Part shown: positions 1-8,050 of the stretch, one piece after another
How the letters are laid out: the number at the start of each line of letters is the position of its first letter
Position numbering within the stretch: position 1 is the first letter of the stretch
DNA from: Bdellovibrio sp.
GTDB lineage: Bacteria > Bdellovibrionota > Bdellovibrionia > Bdellovibrionales > UBA1609
Length of the DNA: 9,979 nucleotides
Direction: 5' to 3'
Assembly (NCBI GenBank): GCA_003694355.1
Contig: RFKI01000322.1
Location: 1-9,979, forward strand
Program-made: the position numbers and the translations under genes
The notes under the pieces: model-generated
Database searches by the model: none
Told to the model about the DNA's origin: nothing
Seen by the model: only the letters and a program-made list of their open reading frames with translations

Positions 1-561
1 ATCCTATACTCTACACCCCCTCTTATGCTGGGAATTCTCCTGATCGTCTTCTTTGCTGGAGGCTCCTTTTTTGACTGGTTTCCTGTTGGAGAACTGGTTT
101 CTGACAACTATGATAGCCTGTCCACATGGGGGAAAATTCTGGATCGCATTCATCATTTTGTGCTTCCCCTTATCTGCTATATCATTGGCAATTTTACTGT
201 TTTAACTTTCCTAATGAAAAACTCCATGCTTGATGAGCTCAAAAAAGATTATGTCCGTACAGCAAGAGCCAAGGGTCTTCCAGAAACCCTTGTGATCTAT
301 AAACATGCCCTAAGAAATGCTCTGATTCCTATTGTGACCAGTTTAGGAAGTTTTTTAACAGTTTTTCTAGCCGGCTCTCTGATTATTGAAGAGCTTTTCA
401 GCATCGATGGCATGGGCGTTTTAGGATATAAAGCAGCTCTGAGTCGAGACTATAATGTTTTAATGGGGCTCATTGCCATTTCAAGCCTATTAGCCCTTTT
501 AGGACGACTTTTGAGCGATATTGCTTATGTAATTGTCGATCCAAGGATTGATTTTTCATGA
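1..561 (+). CDS. yejB: YejB-type ABC oligopeptide transporter permease, 3' part (5' end outside window)
   Basis: The reading frame is open from the first base, giving 186 residues; the ATG at 25 is internal, because the in-frame residues before it (ILYSTPPL) continue the family sequence. The product is an inner-membrane permease of a binding-protein-dependent peptide importer. Visible are a hydrophobic segment ending in FAGGSFFDWFP, a second around CYIIGNFTVLTFL, the cytoplasmic EAA loop (YVRTARAKGLPETLVIYKHALRNAL), which contacts the ATPase, two more membrane spans, and a C-terminus IAYVIVDPRIDF typical of YejB/DppB-like proteins. The FAGGSFFDWFP and GYKAALSRDYNVLMG stretches favour the YejB branch over DppB/OppB. 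It overlaps the next gene by ATGA at 558-561, so the two permeases are likely translationally coupled. I infer that the solute-binding protein and the upstream part of this gene lie before the window. Confidence 0.9.
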   Translation: MLYSTPPLMLGILLIVFFAGGSFFDWFPVGELVSDNYDSLSTWGKILDRIHHFVLPLICYIIGNFTVLTFLMKNSMLDELKKDYVRTARAKGLPETLVIYKHALRNALIPIVTSLGSFLTVFLAGSLIIEELFSIDGMGVLGYKAALSRDYNVLMGLIAISSLLALLGRLLSDIAYVIVDPRIDFS

Positions 562-1574
562 TTGAAAAACTTTTTAAAAACCCTTTAGCCTTAAAAAGAT
601 ACCGGCGCTTTAAAGCCAAAAAGCGTTCTGTCATTTCATCATGGATTCTTTTGATAATTCTATTTATTAGTATCACTGCTGAATTCTGGGCTAATAACAA
701 ACCTATTCTCCTTTATTACAAACATCATCTTTATGCTCCTGTCTTTTTTTATTATCACCCCTCTCTCTTTGGGCAAAAAGGCTTTGTCACAGATTACAGA
801 AAACTTGAGCTTTCTGAGCAGGACTGGAGCCTCTGGCCACCCATACGGTGGGGCCCCAATGAAAGCAATAAGAGTCTTGAAGAATATCCATCTCCTCCCT
901 CTTCAGAAAACCTCTTGGGAACAGACGACCGCGGACGGGACGTTCTCACCCGACTTATTTATGGATTCCGATATAGCTTTATTTTTTCCATTCTGGTATG
1001 GCTTGGAGCCTTTTCCATAGGCATTGCCCTCGGGGCCTTTATGGGATTTTTTGGAGGAAAAGTCGATCTTATAGGACAAAGACTTGTAGAAATCTTTGAA
1101 TCCCTCCCCTACCTTTTACTCCTGATCACTTTGATTTCTATATTTGGAGCCAACATTTGGTTATTGATTATTTTTTCATCTCTTTTCGGATGGATGTCTA
1201 TCTGCCAATACACCCGAGCTGAATTTCTTAAACTTAGAAAAAGAGAATTTGTGGAAGCAGCCAGAGCCCTTGGTGTAAAACGGTCTAAAATCATTTTTCG
1301 ACATGTTTTGCCCAATGCCCTTGGCCCAGCACTTACTTTTTCTCCTTTTCGCATTGCCATTTCCATTTATTCTCTAGCCATCCTTGACTTTTTAGGATTT
1401 GGCCTCCCACCTCCCACTCCTAGCTGGGGAGAGTTGCTTCAACAAGCTTATAAGAATTTTACCATTGCCTGGTGGTTAGCGGTTTTTCCTTCGATGGCCT
1501 TATTTCTAACTCTTGTGGTCTTAAACCTTATTGGCGAAGGATTTCGTGACGCTTTTGACCCTCACGCGAGCTAA
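558..1574 (+). CDS. yejE: YejE-type ABC oligopeptide transporter permease
   Basis: This is a 338-residue inner-membrane permease, close to the usual length of YejE (about 340). It would pair with the upstream YejB-type protein to form the channel of a peptide importer. An N-terminal membrane anchor (about residues 27-45, SSWILLIILFISITAEF) is followed by an extracytoplasmic stretch containing NLLGTDDRGRDVLTRLIYGFR, the signature that opens the permease domain in DppC/YejE proteins. About five further membrane spans follow. The EAA loop reads FVEAARALGVKRSKIIFRHV, and the C-terminus NLIGEGFRDAFDP is typical. The ATG at 558 overlaps the yejB stop, and AAGGA at 543-547 can serve as ribosome binding site with 10-nt spacing. 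The stop codon at 1572-1574 overlaps that of speA on the other strand. No ATPase gene (yejF) follows, so it must lie elsewhere. Confidence 0.92.
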   Translation: MIEKLFKNPLALKRYRRFKAKKRSVISSWILLIILFISITAEFWANNKPILLYYKHHLYAPVFFYYHPSLFGQKGFVTDYRKLELSEQDWSLWPPIRWGPNESNKSLEEYPSPPSSENLLGTDDRGRDVLTRLIYGFRYSFIFSILVWLGAFSIGIALGAFMGFFGGKVDLIGQRLVEIFESLPYLLLLITLISIFGANIWLLIIFSSLFGWMSICQYTRAEFLKLRKREFVEAARALGVKRSKIIFRHVLPNALGPALTFSPFRIAISIYSLAILDFLGFGLPPPTPSWGELLQQAYKNFTIAWWLAVFPSMALFLTLVVLNLIGEGFRDAFDPHAS

Positions 1575-3502
1575 AGCTCCCCTTCAGGGCCTTCATGATA
1601 AGTGTACCCAGAAAGGCCCTGTTCATAATGTCGCATAAGAAGCCTGGCTTCTTTATTAGAAAGTCGGCCTGAACGAATGCCTTCTTCAGCTAAAAGTCGA
1701 ATGCTTTCTATCAATTCAGCTCTGGAATACTCTACATAGCTGAGAACCTCTGTAACCGTATCCCCTTCCACCACATAATCCACAGTGTAACCAGACTCTG
1801 TCATGGTAATATGAACGGCATCTGTATCGCCAAAGAGATTATGAAGATCTCCTAATGTTTCCTGATAAGCCCCTGTTAAAAAAACACCAATATAGTAAGT
1901 TTCACCTTTTTTTAAGGAGTGAACTTCCAAGTAATTTTGCCACTCATCTGTTTCTGTATCTATAAACTTCTCAATTTTACCATCAGAATCACATGTTAAG
2001 TCCACAAGCTTCACTCTCTTTCCGGGACATTCATCCAAGCGATGAATCGGCATGACGGGAAAAAGCTGACCCACAGCCCATGAGTCTGGGAGAGATTGAA
2101 ACACACTAAAGTTACAAAAATAAGTTCCAGAAAGCTCATCTTGCAAGTTCCAGTAAATATCCTCAGCCTCTTCTAGGCCTTTTGCCAAAATGGCCATTTT
2201 TTGAGCAATGGCCCAATATAAGTCCTCTGCTTTTGCCCTTTGTTTTAAAGAAAGACCCCCTAAAGAAAAAAGCTGTCTTGTTTCAATCCCTTTTTCCTGA
2301 AGATCGTTATAAAATTCATTGATATTATTTTCATCAAGGTGCTCATAAATATACAAAAGCTCTTTAACTAAAGGTGTATCTTCTGGCTCTGATTTTAAAG
2401 CCCCTGTATTCACCTTCATTTCATGAGAACCTAGAACGTCAAAAACCAAAAGAGAACTATGGGCAACAATGGCTCGGCCCGACTCAGAAATAATATGTGG
2501 GCAAGGCACTTGTTTTTCTTCACAAATAGATTGAATAATGGAGATCACATCATTGGCATATTCCTGATCACTGTAATTGGTGGAACTGTCTCCATGCCCA
2601 GAACCATCATAGTCAACGCCCAAACCTCCACCCACATCAAGAAACTTTAAAGGAGCTCCCATGGAACAAAGCTCTGAGAAAATCCTTCCAGCTTCCTTTA
2701 CTGAAGCTTTGATTTCATGAATAGATGGAATCTGGGAGCCCACATGAAAATGAAGTAATTCCAAAGAATCTAATAGATGAGCTTGTTTTAAAAAATCAAC
2801 AGCTTCCACAATCTCTGAAGGGGTTAAACCAAACTTGGACTTAAAACCACTTGACTCCATCCACTTTCCAGAACCTTGACTATAAATTTTAGCCCGAAAA
2901 CCAATGCGAGGACGAATATCTAGTTTTCTAGCGGCCTCCACAACAAGGTCCAGCTCTGATCTTCTATCAATAACAATAAAAGTATTTTGACCCAGCTTCT
3001 GAGATAAAAGGGCCGTTTCAATATATTCCTGATCTTTGAAGCCATTGCAAACAATATAGCTTCCAGGATTTTTCATAAAAGCTAAAGCAATGAGTAATTC
3101 TGGCTTGCTTCCACATTCAAGCCCCAAATTAAAAGGCTTTCCAAAGCGCACAATCTCTTCTAGCACATGCCTTTGTTGATTCACCTTTATGGGATACACC
3201 CCAAAATATTTTCCAGAATACTCATATTCCTTAATGGCTTTTTGAAAACAGGAGTTTATACGCTCTATCCGAGATTGTATAATATGAGGAAAGCGTATTA
3301 GCAAAGGAGATCGAAGACCTCTTTCCCTTAAATCTTGAACCAACTCATAAAGACTCAGTTCCTTTTGATTCTTTAGCTTATCATTAACCACAACAACATG
3401 CCCTGAGGAGTTAATGGAAAAAAATCCCTTTCCCCAGTCTTGAATGCCATAAAGACTTTCACTTTGCTGAACATCCCAATCAACTTTTGGTGTTTTATCC
3501 AT
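1571..3502 (-). CDS. speA: Biosynthetic arginine decarboxylase (PLP, fold III)
   Basis: This 643-residue enzyme decarboxylates arginine to agmatine, the first step of the agmatine route to putrescine; the E. coli enzyme has 658 residues. The PLP-binding lysine is K106 in GVYPIKVNQQRHV. Other family motifs are HFHVGSQI (251-258), the glycine-rich phosphate-binding stretch DVGGGLGVDYDG (289-300), ESGRAIVAH (340-348) and the active-site cysteine C504 in DLTCDSDG. The conserved C-terminal part YYIGVFLTGAYQETLGDLHNLFGD is intact, so the gene looks functional. The ATG at 3502 lies 11 nt after the leuS stop, with an AAGAAGAG ribosome binding site (about 3507-3514) that touches the leuS stop codon, so it is probably the second gene of a leuS-speA operon. 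The 3' end is convergent with yejE, the two stops overlapping by 4 nt. It is distinct from ornithine or diaminopimelate decarboxylases by length and by the SpeA-specific middle region. Confidence 0.96.
   Translation of the reverse strand: MDKTPKVDWDVQQSESLYGIQDWGKGFFSINSSGHVVVVNDKLKNQKELSLYELVQDLRERGLRSPLLIRFPHIIQSRIERINSCFQKAIKEYEYSGKYFGVYPIKVNQQRHVLEEIVRFGKPFNLGLECGSKPELLIALAFMKNPGSYIVCNGFKDQEYIETALLSQKLGQNTFIVIDRRSELDLVVEAARKLDIRPRIGFRAKIYSQGSGKWMESSGFKSKFGLTPSEIVEAVDFLKQAHLLDSLELLHFHVGSQIPSIHEIKASVKEAGRIFSELCSMGAPLKFLDVGGGLGVDYDGSGHGDSSTNYSDQEYANDVISIIQSICEEKQVPCPHIISESGRAIVAHSSLLVFDVLGSHEMKVNTGALKSEPEDTPLVKELLYIYEHLDENNINEFYNDLQEKGIETRQLFSLGGLSLKQRAKAEDLYWAIAQKMAILAKGLEEAEDIYWNLQDELSGTYFCNFSVFQSLPDSWAVGQLFPVMPIHRLDECPGKRVKLVDLTCDSDGKIEKFIDTETDEWQNYLEVHSLKKGETYYIGVFLTGAYQETLGDLHNLFGDTDAVHITMTESGYTVDYVVEGDTVTEVLSYVEYSRAELIESIRLLAEEGIRSGRLSNKEARLLMRHYEQGLSGYTYHEGPEGEL
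1585..1621. repeat. 9-bp inverted repeat at the 3' end of speA
   Basis: CAGGGCCTT at 1585-1593 is perfectly complementary to AAGGCCCTG at 1613-1621, with 19 nt between. It lies within the last codons of speA, just inside the convergent junction with yejE. Neither side is followed by a T-run, so it is not a standard intrinsic terminator. A smaller GAGC/GCTC hairpin (1568-1571 and 1576-1579) spans the two overlapping stop codons. A role in ending or stabilising the two converging transcripts is possible but unproven. Confidence 0.4.
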
Positions 3503-3513
3503 ATATCTCTTCT

Positions 3514-5919
3514 TTACGATTTAACAATAATATTCAATATACGTCCTGGCTTATAAATAACTTTTATGACATCCTTATCTCCACAAGCTTGAGCCACAGC
3601 TTTGACCTGTTTAGCTAGGCTCAGTGCTTCTTCTTCTGAAGCGTCTTTTGAAATTTCAATAGTCCCTCTCATCTTACCATTCACTTGCACACCCATAGTG
3701 ACCTTGTCATCCTTTACTTTTTCAGGATCATACTGAGGCCAAGAGGCCAAAGAAACAAACCCTTCTCCGCCCAACTTTTCCCACAATTCTTCACATAAAT
3801 GTGGCGCAAAAGGCATAAGCAATTGAGCAAGGGTTTTTAACGCCTTTCTGGAATGACATTTTTGTTTTTGTAGCTCATTTACAAAAATCATCATGGCACT
3901 GACAGCTGTATTAAAACTCATATTCTCTATATCTTCTGAAACTTTTTTAATCGTCTTATGCATAAGACGCTCTATACTTTCCGGAAGGGAATCGTCTGTG
4001 GCCAAGCATTCTCCCTTTTCATTGACACAAAGGCGCCAAAATTTTTCCAAAAAGCGTCTAACACCTTCAATACCTTTAGGATCCCAAACTTTATCCTTTT
4101 CAAAAGGACCAATAAAAGACATATATGTGCGGACAGCATCACTGCCATACTTCTCTCTCACCTCATCAGGGTTAATAACATTACCTCGAGACTTCGACAT
4201 GCGATAACCATCTGGGCCCATAACAACGCCCTGGTGAGCTAACTTTTGAAACGGTTCATCTACGGAAACAAGACCGGCATCATAAAGTACTTTTTGCCAA
4301 AAGCGAGCATACAAAAGATGGCCCACGGTGTGTTCAGCTCCTCCCACATAAAGGTCCACGGGCATCCAGTATTTTTGAGCCTCAAAAGAAAAAGGTGCCT
4401 TATCGTTATGAGGATCTGTGTATCTTAAAAAGTACCAGGAAGACCCGGCAGAACCTGGCATTGTATCTGTGTCCCGCCGCCCTTTTTGACCGGTTTTAGG
4501 GTTTACATACTCAACAAATTCCTTAACTCGGGCTAAAGGGGGCTCTCCCTTTTCGGTGGGTTCATAGTCCGCCACTTCTGGAAGGCTCACTGGCAACTCA
4601 TCATCATCCACGGCCACTGGAGTTCCATCCGAATAATACACAATAGGAAAAGGCTCGCCCCAATATCTTTGTCTGCTAAAAAGCCAATCTCGCAATTTAT
4701 ACTGTATTTTTCTTTGGCCCAAACCCTTTTCTTCAAGCCAAGAAATCATTTTTGCAATGGCTGCCTTCTTATCAAGCCCATCTAAAAAATCAGAATGAAT
4801 ATGCTTTCCTTCGCCGTCATAAGGTAACTCCTCCTGACTTTCAATCACTCTGCGAATGGGTAAGTTAAAGGCTTTAGCAAACTCAAAATCTCTTTCATCA
4901 TGAGCTGGAACAGCCATAATAGCACCACTGCCATAATCCATAAGAACATAGTCTGCAATCCACACAGGAATTTCTTCCTGGTTTACAGGATTAATGGCAA
5001 AGGCACCAGTGAAGGCGCCTGTTTTTTCTTTAGAGGCTTTCCTGTCCACTTCGCTTTTTCTTAAGGTTCTATCTATGTATTCTTCCACTTCCTTCTTTTG
5101 CTCGGCAGTGGTGATTTGTTTCACAAGAGGATGTTCGGGTGCTAAAACCATAAATGTGGCTCCAAAAAGAGTGTCAGGACGAGTGGTAAAAACCTTTAAA
5201 CTTTTCTCATGACCTTTGAGAGCAAATTCCACCTCAGCCCCTTCACTTTTTCCTATCCAATGACGTTGGCCTTCTTTTGTAGATTCTGGCCAATCCAGCT
5301 TATCAAGTCCCTCAAGAAGCCTTTCTGCATAAGCAGTTATCTTTAGCATCCACTGTCTCATATTAGTGCGAATAACAGGGTGTCCCCCTCTTTCACTTTT
5401 ACCGTCAATCACCTCTTCATTAGCCAAAACTGTTTTTAAAGCGGGACACCAGTTAACAGGCACTTCCTTTTGATAAGCCAACCCCTTTTCAAAAAGAATC
5501 AGGAAAATCTTTTGAGTCCATTTATAGAAACGAGGATCACAGGTAGAGATCTCACGATCCCAATCAAAACTGTATCCAAAAGATTGAAGCTGTCGCCGAA
5601 AATTTGCAATGGCTTTTTTGGTGGTTTCCTCAGGGTGAATCCCTGTTTGAATGGCATATTGTTCGGCGGGCAAGCCGAAAGCATCATAGCCCATAGGATG
5701 AAGCACATTAAACCCACAACACCGCTTATAGCGAGCCACAATGTCTGTTGGGGTATAAGAAGCCACATGCCCTAAATGCAATCCATAGCCAGAAGGATAA
5801 GGAAACATATCTAAAGCATAATATTTTGGCTTCGAGCTATTATTGTCCGCGCGAAAAACCTTTTCCTCCAACCACCGTTTTTGCCAGCGCTTTTCAATTT
5901 CTAAATGAGGATAAGACAT
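3514..5919 (-). CDS. leuS: Leucyl-tRNA synthetase
   Basis: The 801-residue cytoplasmic class I aminoacyl-tRNA synthetase charges tRNA-Leu. The catalytic domain carries the HIGH motif as HLGH (48-51) after DMFPYPSGYGL, and the KMSKS motif as RMSKS (573-577), with the usual first lysine replaced by arginine but the second lysine kept. The CP1 editing domain is complete: the threonine-rich TTRPDT (245-250) and AVPAHDERDF (336-345) with the conserved aspartate D341. The zinc-ribbon region retains WCP (157-159), but the later cysteines are replaced by IDGKSERGGHP, as in the Bacillus-like form, which also matches its length (about 804) better than E. coli (860). The anticodon-binding and C-terminal domains run to the end (VQVNGKMRGTI). 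The start at 5919 has a near-perfect ribosome binding site, AAGGAGG, at 5924-5930, 4 nt from the ATG. It is first gene of the leuS-speA pair. Confidence 0.98.
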   Translation of the reverse strand: MSYPHLEIEKRWQKRWLEEKVFRADNNSSKPKYYALDMFPYPSGYGLHLGHVASYTPTDIVARYKRCCGFNVLHPMGYDAFGLPAEQYAIQTGIHPEETTKKAIANFRRQLQSFGYSFDWDREISTCDPRFYKWTQKIFLILFEKGLAYQKEVPVNWCPALKTVLANEEVIDGKSERGGHPVIRTNMRQWMLKITAYAERLLEGLDKLDWPESTKEGQRHWIGKSEGAEVEFALKGHEKSLKVFTTRPDTLFGATFMVLAPEHPLVKQITTAEQKKEVEEYIDRTLRKSEVDRKASKEKTGAFTGAFAINPVNQEEIPVWIADYVLMDYGSGAIMAVPAHDERDFEFAKAFNLPIRRVIESQEELPYDGEGKHIHSDFLDGLDKKAAIAKMISWLEEKGLGQRKIQYKLRDWLFSRQRYWGEPFPIVYYSDGTPVAVDDDELPVSLPEVADYEPTEKGEPPLARVKEFVEYVNPKTGQKGRRDTDTMPGSAGSSWYFLRYTDPHNDKAPFSFEAQKYWMPVDLYVGGAEHTVGHLLYARFWQKVLYDAGLVSVDEPFQKLAHQGVVMGPDGYRMSKSRGNVINPDEVREKYGSDAVRTYMSFIGPFEKDKVWDPKGIEGVRRFLEKFWRLCVNEKGECLATDDSLPESIERLMHKTIKKVSEDIENMSFNTAVSAMMIFVNELQKQKCHSRKALKTLAQLLMPFAPHLCEELWEKLGGEGFVSLASWPQYDPEKVKDDKVTMGVQVNGKMRGTIEISKDASEEEALSLAKQVKAVAQACGDKDVIKVIYKPGRILNIIVKS

Positions 5920-6066
5920 GGGGCCTCCTTTAGCACCTTTTCAGATGTCCTATAATCTATAAAACAGTCAAGATTTTTCCTTGAAATCAACCCTTTCCTG
6001 TAAAAGAAACTCATGATAAAAGAAATAGAATATCTTCTTGAAATCTTTTTAAAAAGAGGTTTTTTC
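5920..6066. promoter_or_regulatory. Divergent intergenic region between leuS and the response regulator, with candidate promoters
   Basis: This 147-nt region must drive leuS-speA leftward and the dgc cluster rightward. On the plus strand a perfect TATAAT lies at 5951-5956, with a weak -35 (TTTAGC, 5929-5934) 16 nt upstream; it would give a leader of about 100 nt before the ATG at 6067. On the minus strand TTGACT (complement of 5966-5971) is a good -35, but the hexamer 17 nt downstream (ACATCT, complement of 5943-5948) is poor. The two candidates overlap physically. The region also holds a short inverted repeat TCAAG/CTTGA (5968-5972 and 5980-5984), and the word CTTGAAATC occurs at 5980-5988 and 6037-6045. 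The leuS ribosome binding site is at 5924-5930. No terminator or riboswitch is recognisable. The hexamers were judged by eye only. Confidence 0.4.
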
Positions 6067-7041
6067 ATGAGTGCACCGCCTCCCTCAACCAGAACCGTTG
6101 TCGTTGTCGATGACGACCTTTCAGCACTTAAAATCATGGAAAAAACCCTCCAACATGAAGGCTATAAGGTCAAAACAGCTTCCTCTGGAGAGGAAGCCCT
6201 TAAACAAATCCACACAGCTCGTCCTCACCTTGTGCTTTTAGATATCAACATGCCAGGAATCAATGGCTTAGAGATTTTAAAACACCTGCGCGATCAACAA
6301 GATTATGTTTCCACCATTTTTATCTCTGGTGACTCTGACAAAGAAGCCATTGTTCGAGGTCTTGATGCTGGCGCTGACGACTATATCTGCAAGCCCTTTG
6401 ACCCCTTAGAGCTTTTAGCGCGTGTCCGCTGTCAGCTTCGCATAAAAGACATCCGGGATGATCTTAAACAAGCCAATGCCAAACTTCAAGAGCTTGTTGT
6501 AAAAGACGATCTCACAGGACTTTACAACATGAGATCACTTTATCAAAAACTCGATTATGAAATTAATAGGGCCGCAAGATACAACCGTTGTGTGTGCGCC
6601 ATCATGATGGACATGGATAATTTTAAAACTGTCAATGATAGTCATGACCATCTTTTTGGAAGCTTTGTACTTAAAAAAGTTGGACAGATCATTCAAAAAA
6701 ACGTTAGAAAAGTGGATTTTGCTGCCCGATATGGAGGCGATGAATTTCTGATTGTTCTTACAGAAATTGACCTAGATGGAGCTTTAAAATTCACGGAACG
6801 CTTAAGGCAAACTATTGAAAACACCCTTTTTAAAAATGATCTTCACGAAATGAAGTTAACAGCCAGTATTGGTTTTGCTCTTACCGCTCCGGGAACAGAA
6901 GACATTGATGCCCGAACGCTTGTTCGTTATGCAGACAATATGCTCTACAAAGCCAAAGAGTCTGGAAGAAATTGTGTTAAATATTATGTCTTTAAAAAGA
7001 AAACTGATTCTAACCCTGAAAAACGCCGAAAAAATGCTTAA
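6067..7041 (+). CDS. Response regulator with GGDEF output domain (diguanylate cyclase, REC-GGDEF)
   Basis: The protein makes c-di-GMP from two GTP under control of a phosphorylatable receiver domain. I start it at the ATG at 6067 (324 residues), because AAGAGG at 6054-6059 sits 7 nt upstream and the receiver fold begins at once (TRTVVVVDDD). An in-frame ATG at 6013 would add 18 residues without a clear ribosome binding site. The receiver domain (about 8-125) has the acidic pair D15/D16, phospho-acceptor D59 in LVLLDINMPG, S87 and K109 in ICKPFDP. A short helical linker (130-146) leads to a GGDEF domain (147-310) with an intact catalytic GGDEF at 223-227 and an RxxD product-inhibition site at 214-217, exactly five residues upstream. 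It should therefore be active and feedback-inhibited. No EAL or HD-GYP domain and no sensor kinase is visible nearby. Its 3' end overlaps the esterase start, so it likely heads a three-gene operon. Confidence 0.93.
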   Translation: MSAPPPSTRTVVVVDDDLSALKIMEKTLQHEGYKVKTASSGEEALKQIHTARPHLVLLDINMPGINGLEILKHLRDQQDYVSTIFISGDSDKEAIVRGLDAGADDYICKPFDPLELLARVRCQLRIKDIRDDLKQANAKLQELVVKDDLTGLYNMRSLYQKLDYEINRAARYNRCVCAIMMDMDNFKTVNDSHDHLFGSFVLKKVGQIIQKNVRKVDFAARYGGDEFLIVLTEIDLDGALKFTERLRQTIENTLFKNDLHEMKLTASIGFALTAPGTEDIDARTLVRYADNMLYKAKESGRNCVKYYVFKKKTDSNPEKRRKNA

Positions 7042-8050
7042 AGACTCTCTTTATATTCTTCGTCTAAAACACTTTGAAATAAAAACACTGGAAATAAAAA
7101 GCCAGTGTTTAAAAAAGAATCCTTTAGGAGATCCAAGTCTTAGACTGAATCCTTTACTTGTTCCCAAAGTCCCCCGCTCCTCTTACCCTGTGATTCTTGT
7201 TTTATCCGGATTTACAGGAAATGGTCCCAAGTATTTTGGCCCTAAAAGTTTTGAAAAAAATTTTCCAGAAACTCTAGATTTTCTAGTTGCACATAAAAAA
7301 GCCCCAACGGCTATTTATGTCTTCGTGGATGCCATGACTTTCTGGGGCGGAAGTCAATTTATTAATAGCAAAGGCTGCGGAGCTTATGAAGATTACATCA
7401 TTCAAGAACTGGTCCCCGCCATAAAACACTCTTTCCCTACTTCCTCCTGGTGTGTTATGGGCGGATCCAGCGGAGGCTATGGAGCTCTTCATCTGAGCAC
7501 AAAGTATCCCAAAATATTTTCAGTTTGTGGAGCCCTTGCTCCTGATAGTTTCTTTGAATCCAGCCTTCTCCCAGAATTTTATACAGCCTTGCCCTACATT
7601 AAAAAATACGGAGGCATTAAAGGCATTAAAAAACTTTTAAAAAAAGAAGAACTCTTTCAGAAAAAACACGCCCATACCATTATCAATGCCATAGCCATGG
7701 GGCTTTGCTATGCACCCCACCCACACAAAAAAGATGAAGTGCTTTGGCCCATAGATCCCCAAACTGGACAACTTAACAAAAACGTCTGGAAAGTTTATAA
7801 GAAATTTGATCCTTTAAGCTTTCTACCTCGAAGGAAAAAAGCTCTTCAACAAATTCACTTCTACCTGGATGTGGGAATCTATGACCAGTTTCATCTCCAG
7901 TACGGAGCCCGACAAATTAAAAAGATTTTTGAAAAGTTTTCTGCTTCTTATTTTTACTCCGAGTTCAATGGAAATCATTTTGACCTGCATTTAAGGCGAG
8001 AACCTTTTTTCAAATGGCTTAAATCTTTATGGGATCAAAAAAGTGTCTGA
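7034..8050 (+). CDS. Alpha/beta-hydrolase-fold esterase
   Basis: This is a putative serine esterase of the alpha/beta-hydrolase superfamily, in the group that resembles esterase D and enterochelin esterase. From the ATG at 7034 it has 338 residues. The early stretch KKNPLGDPSLRLNPLLVPK, the strand YPVILVLSGFTGNG (oxyanion region) and GGSQFINSKGCGAYEDYIIQELVP are typical of the group. The nucleophile is S146 in GGSSGG (143-148). The likely acid is D279 or D284 in YLDVGIYDQFH, and the likely histidine is H315 in FNGNHFD. There is no signal peptide, so it is probably cytoplasmic; the substrate cannot be told. The start overlaps the end of the diguanylate cyclase gene by 8 nt and has no clear ribosome binding site, suggesting translation by coupling. 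The frame is open further upstream, inside the GGDEF gene, but that extension has no esterase homology. An in-frame ATG at 6986 is an alternative start. Confidence 0.85.
   Translation: MLKDSLYILRLKHFEIKTLEIKSQCLKKNPLGDPSLRLNPLLVPKVPRSSYPVILVLSGFTGNGPKYFGPKSFEKNFPETLDFLVAHKKAPTAIYVFVDAMTFWGGSQFINSKGCGAYEDYIIQELVPAIKHSFPTSSWCVMGGSSGGYGALHLSTKYPKIFSVCGALAPDSFFESSLLPEFYTALPYIKKYGGIKGIKKLLKKEELFQKKHAHTIINAIAMGLCYAPHPHKKDEVLWPIDPQTGQLNKNVWKVYKKFDPLSFLPRRKKALQQIHFYLDVGIYDQFHLQYGARQIKKIFEKFSASYFYSEFNGNHFDLHLRREPFFKWLKSLWDQKSV

Noticed and set aside
733..1020. A 95-codon frame inside yejE
   Set aside because: It lies wholly within a well-supported permease gene in another frame and has no protein-family features.
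2192..2213. GGCCATT/AATGGCC hairpin inside speA, terminator-like in shape
   Set aside because: It is in the middle of conserved coding sequence with no proper T-run after it; probably a by-product of alanine and isoleucine codons.
3893..4428. Open frames on the plus strand opposite leuS
   Set aside because: They mirror a strongly conserved leuS sequence, have no recognisable domains and no ribosome binding sites; treated as chance frames.
6013..6066. Earlier ATG for the response regulator
   Set aside because: It adds 18 residues outside the receiver fold and lacks a clear ribosome binding site, whereas the ATG at 6067 has AAGAGG at good spacing.
6869..7033. Upstream extension of the esterase frame into the GGDEF gene
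   Set aside because: The extension translates GGDEF codons in another frame and shows no esterase similarity; the start at 7034 fits family length better.
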